Below are positions 5,139-6,101 of a stretch of 6,101 nt of DNA, one piece after another. Source of the DNA: Flavipsychrobacter stenotrophus. GTDB taxonomy: Bacteria; Bacteroidota; Bacteroidia; Chitinophagales; Chitinophagaceae. The stretch covers positions 1 through 6,101 of the forward strand of contig CANCOG010000319.1 of assembly GCA_947379685.1 (NCBI GenBank), read 5' to 3'. The number at the start of each line of letters is the position of its first letter. Position 1 is the stretch's first letter. The notes under the pieces were generated by a model. That model ran no database searches, was not told the origin of the DNA, and saw only the letters and a program-made list of their open reading frames with translations. The position numbers and the translations under genes are program-made.

Positions 5139-5444
5139 ATGAAAAAACTGATCTGTCTGCTGATGGCATTTGTTATGCTCAGCGTTGGCTCTTTTGCACA
5201 AGATAAAGCTGCGGCGAAGCCTAAAAAGGGAGCTTCAAAAAAAGAAGCAAAGAAAGATGCTCCTGCAAGCGACAAAAAGGAAGGCGAAGCAAAGGGCGGC
5301 AAAATGAAGAAGGATGGCACCCCAGATATGCGTCATAAGGAAAACAAGACGGCTAAGGACGCAAAGCCAGCAGGGCCACTTAAAAAGGACGGAACGCCTG
5401 ATATGCGCCACAAAGCAAACAAGGAAGCAGCCAAGAAGAAATAG
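5139..5444 (+). CDS. Small secreted Lys-rich protein with KKDGTPDMRHK repeats
   Basis: The 101-residue product has a clear signal peptide (MKKLICLLMAFVMLSVGSFA, cleaved before Q21), leaving about 80 mature residues. These are dominated by Lys, Ala, Glu and Asp and predicted disordered; Lys makes up roughly a third. Two copies of KKDGTPDMRHK (57-67 and 82-92) are each followed by x-NK and separated by a Lys/Ala/Pro linker. Proteins carrying K-K-D-G-T-P-D-M-R-[YH]-K repeats are, to my knowledge, common but uncharacterised in Chitinophagaceae and relatives. No enzyme motif is present; DGTPD might form a turn or bind a cation, which is speculation. The high positive charge suggests interaction with nucleic acid or with anionic envelope polymers. 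The gene stands alone, divergent from the DUF695-like gene. Confidence 0.8.
   Translation: MKKLICLLMAFVMLSVGSFAQDKAAAKPKKGASKKEAKKDAPASDKKEGEAKGGKMKKDGTPDMRHKENKTAKDAKPAGPLKKDGTPDMRHKANKEAAKKK
5307..5414 (+). repeat. Two coding repeats, identical in protein and diverged in DNA
   Basis: The units lie at 5307-5339 and 5382-5414, each encoding KKDGTPDMRHK. Eight of the 11 codons differ between the copies, all synonymously, with no amino-acid change. The repeat is therefore old and held by selection on the protein, not a recent DNA duplication. Confidence 0.9.
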
Positions 5445-5470
5445 TCTAAATTTCAATTTTGTTATGGGTG

Positions 5471-5493
5471 GGTTTTATCGTTTAGCTAAAACC
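5471..5493. terminator. Weak hairpin after the Lys-rich gene
   Basis: GGTTTTA (5471-5477) pairs with TAAAACC (5487-5493) around a 9-nt loop, 26 bp after the stop codon. The stem is A/T-rich and not followed by a T-run, so termination is uncertain. It ends just before the next promoter's -33 box. Confidence 0.3.
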
Positions 5494-5496
5494 TGC

Positions 5497-5528
5497 TTTG
5501 CTGTGTCTTGAATAGTTGTTTATCTTTA
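5497..5528 (+). promoter_or_regulatory. Promoter of the third lipoprotein gene
   Basis: A perfect -33 TTTG (5497-5500) is followed after exactly 20 bp by TATCTTTA (5521-5528), which matches TAnnTTTG at all but the last base. Transcription would begin near 5532, giving a leader of about 49 nt. A three-codon ORF (ATG at 5565, TAA at 5574-5576) lies in the leader just before the gene. Confidence 0.6.
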
Positions 5529-5580
5529 CGGCAGGACGACCCGCTCTTCATTACAATCTTAACCATGTTCAACTAATTTT

Positions 5581-6101
5581 ATGTATTCAAAATTAAAATT
5601 GCCGGTTCTCTTTATTTTTAGTACTATTTTCATGTCTTGCGGTGGCCCCAGGAATGCCGCAGAGTGGGTTACGGTAAATTCCGGGGCAGGGGGATTTAGT
5701 ATTTCTATGCCTTCGAAGCCGGTTGAAACGCAGAAAACTGAAGTTACCGCATTTGGCAAGCAGGTGGTACATTTTGTGACCTGGAAACCTAAAACATTCT
5801 CTATCGATAAGTTCAAGTTGTTTGAAGTTAGTTATACGGATTGCCCGCCAAGGTTTACGGCAGATTCCGTTATGACAGATGTCATGCTGGATAGCAGTAT
5901 TAGAATGCGCAGGCGCGATTTTACAGAAAAAGAAGCATCTCCGGCGCAAACTATTGACTTGAACGGCTACCCTGGCAAGGCATTTATGTTTGAGGTTCCT
6001 AATGACAATAATGTAGTTATCGTAAAGCAATGTATTGCCAATAATCGCAGGTATGACCTGGTTGTAATTGCAAGAAGGGATCAGGGAACAAATCCCGAGA
6101 T
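5581..6101 (+). CDS. Lipoprotein of unknown function, cut by the window end
   Basis: The reading frame from ATG 5581 stays open to the right edge (173 codons plus two bases), so the C-terminus is missing. The N-terminus MYSKLKLPVLFIFSTIFMSC is a lipoprotein signal with the lipidated cysteine at residue 20 (box FMSC, slightly off the usual L-x-G/A/S-C). The mature part begins GGPRNAAEW, then GGFSISMPSKPVETQKT (37-53), HFVTWKPKTFSIDKFKLFEVSYTDCP in the middle, and NGYPGKAFMFEVPN (128-141) followed by RRYDLVVIARR (156-166). The order 'MPG/MPSxP ... GYPGK-F ... R-Y-L-VV' is familiar from hypothetical exported proteins of Bacteroidota and Planctomycetota, but I know no function. It is not obviously related to the two lipoproteins upstream. 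It has its own promoter. Confidence 0.82.
   Translation, partial: MYSKLKLPVLFIFSTIFMSCGGPRNAAEWVTVNSGAGGFSISMPSKPVETQKTEVTAFGKQVVHFVTWKPKTFSIDKFKLFEVSYTDCPPRFTADSVMTDVMLDSSIRMRRRDFTEKEASPAQTIDLNGYPGKAFMFEVPNDNNVVIVKQCIANNRRYDLVVIARRDQGTNPE

Noticed and set aside
5593..6030. 145-codon frame on the - strand opposite the third lipoprotein
   Set aside because: The + strand frame has a lipoprotein signal, a promoter and a sensible composition; the antisense frame has none.

Overview
The window looks like chromosomal DNA from a Bacteroidota bacterium, most likely Chitinophagaceae or a close relative. Four things point there: promoters fit the Bacteroidota pattern (TTTG-like -33 box, about 20 bp, TAnnTTTG -7 box); translation starts lack Shine-Dalgarno sites and sit in A/T-rich leaders; the ATP synthase epsilon subunit is short and the beta subunit carries a Bacteroidota-type insertion; and small exported lipoproteins and DUF695-type proteins are common. 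The genus is inferred, not shown.

Left part (1-816): the C-terminal 47 residues of a PIN-domain (VapC-like) protein enter from the left edge on the + strand. Facing it on the - strand is a compact type II toxin-antitoxin pair: a 59-residue antitoxin (520-699) overlapping by 13 bp a 96-residue RelE/ParE-family toxin (242-532). The antitoxin is too short for many ORF callers and was read directly from the sequence. A 12-bp perfect hairpin with a T-tract (781-816) separates this pair from the genes upstream of it on the - strand.

Core housekeeping part (837-2791, - strand): atpD (F1 beta, 501 aa) followed by atpC (F1 epsilon, 84 aa). A good promoter lies 43 bp upstream of atpD. The 119-bp gap between the two genes is almost filled by 8-bp-periodic repeats (GATTAGCT / AATCAGCT) that fold into a long imperfect hairpin. 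The other ATP synthase genes are not in this window, consistent with atpDC being apart from the remaining subunit genes.

Right part (2792-6101): a run of genes for exported proteins. Two tandem + strand lipoproteins (3047-3538, 3597-4121) are diverged paralogues. A - strand gene (4156-4977) encodes an exported DUF695-like protein with an RraB-like C-terminus. Divergent from it is a small Lys-rich secreted protein (5139-5444) with two KKDGTPDMRHK repeats. A third lipoprotein (5581 to the right edge) is cut off by the window end and has a well-formed promoter.

I see no CRISPR array, tRNA, rRNA, transposase or complete novel multi-gene system. The most unusual items are the octamer-repeat hairpin inside atpDC, the exported RraB-like protein, the repeat protein conserved at amino-acid but not codon level, and the tandem lipoprotein family.
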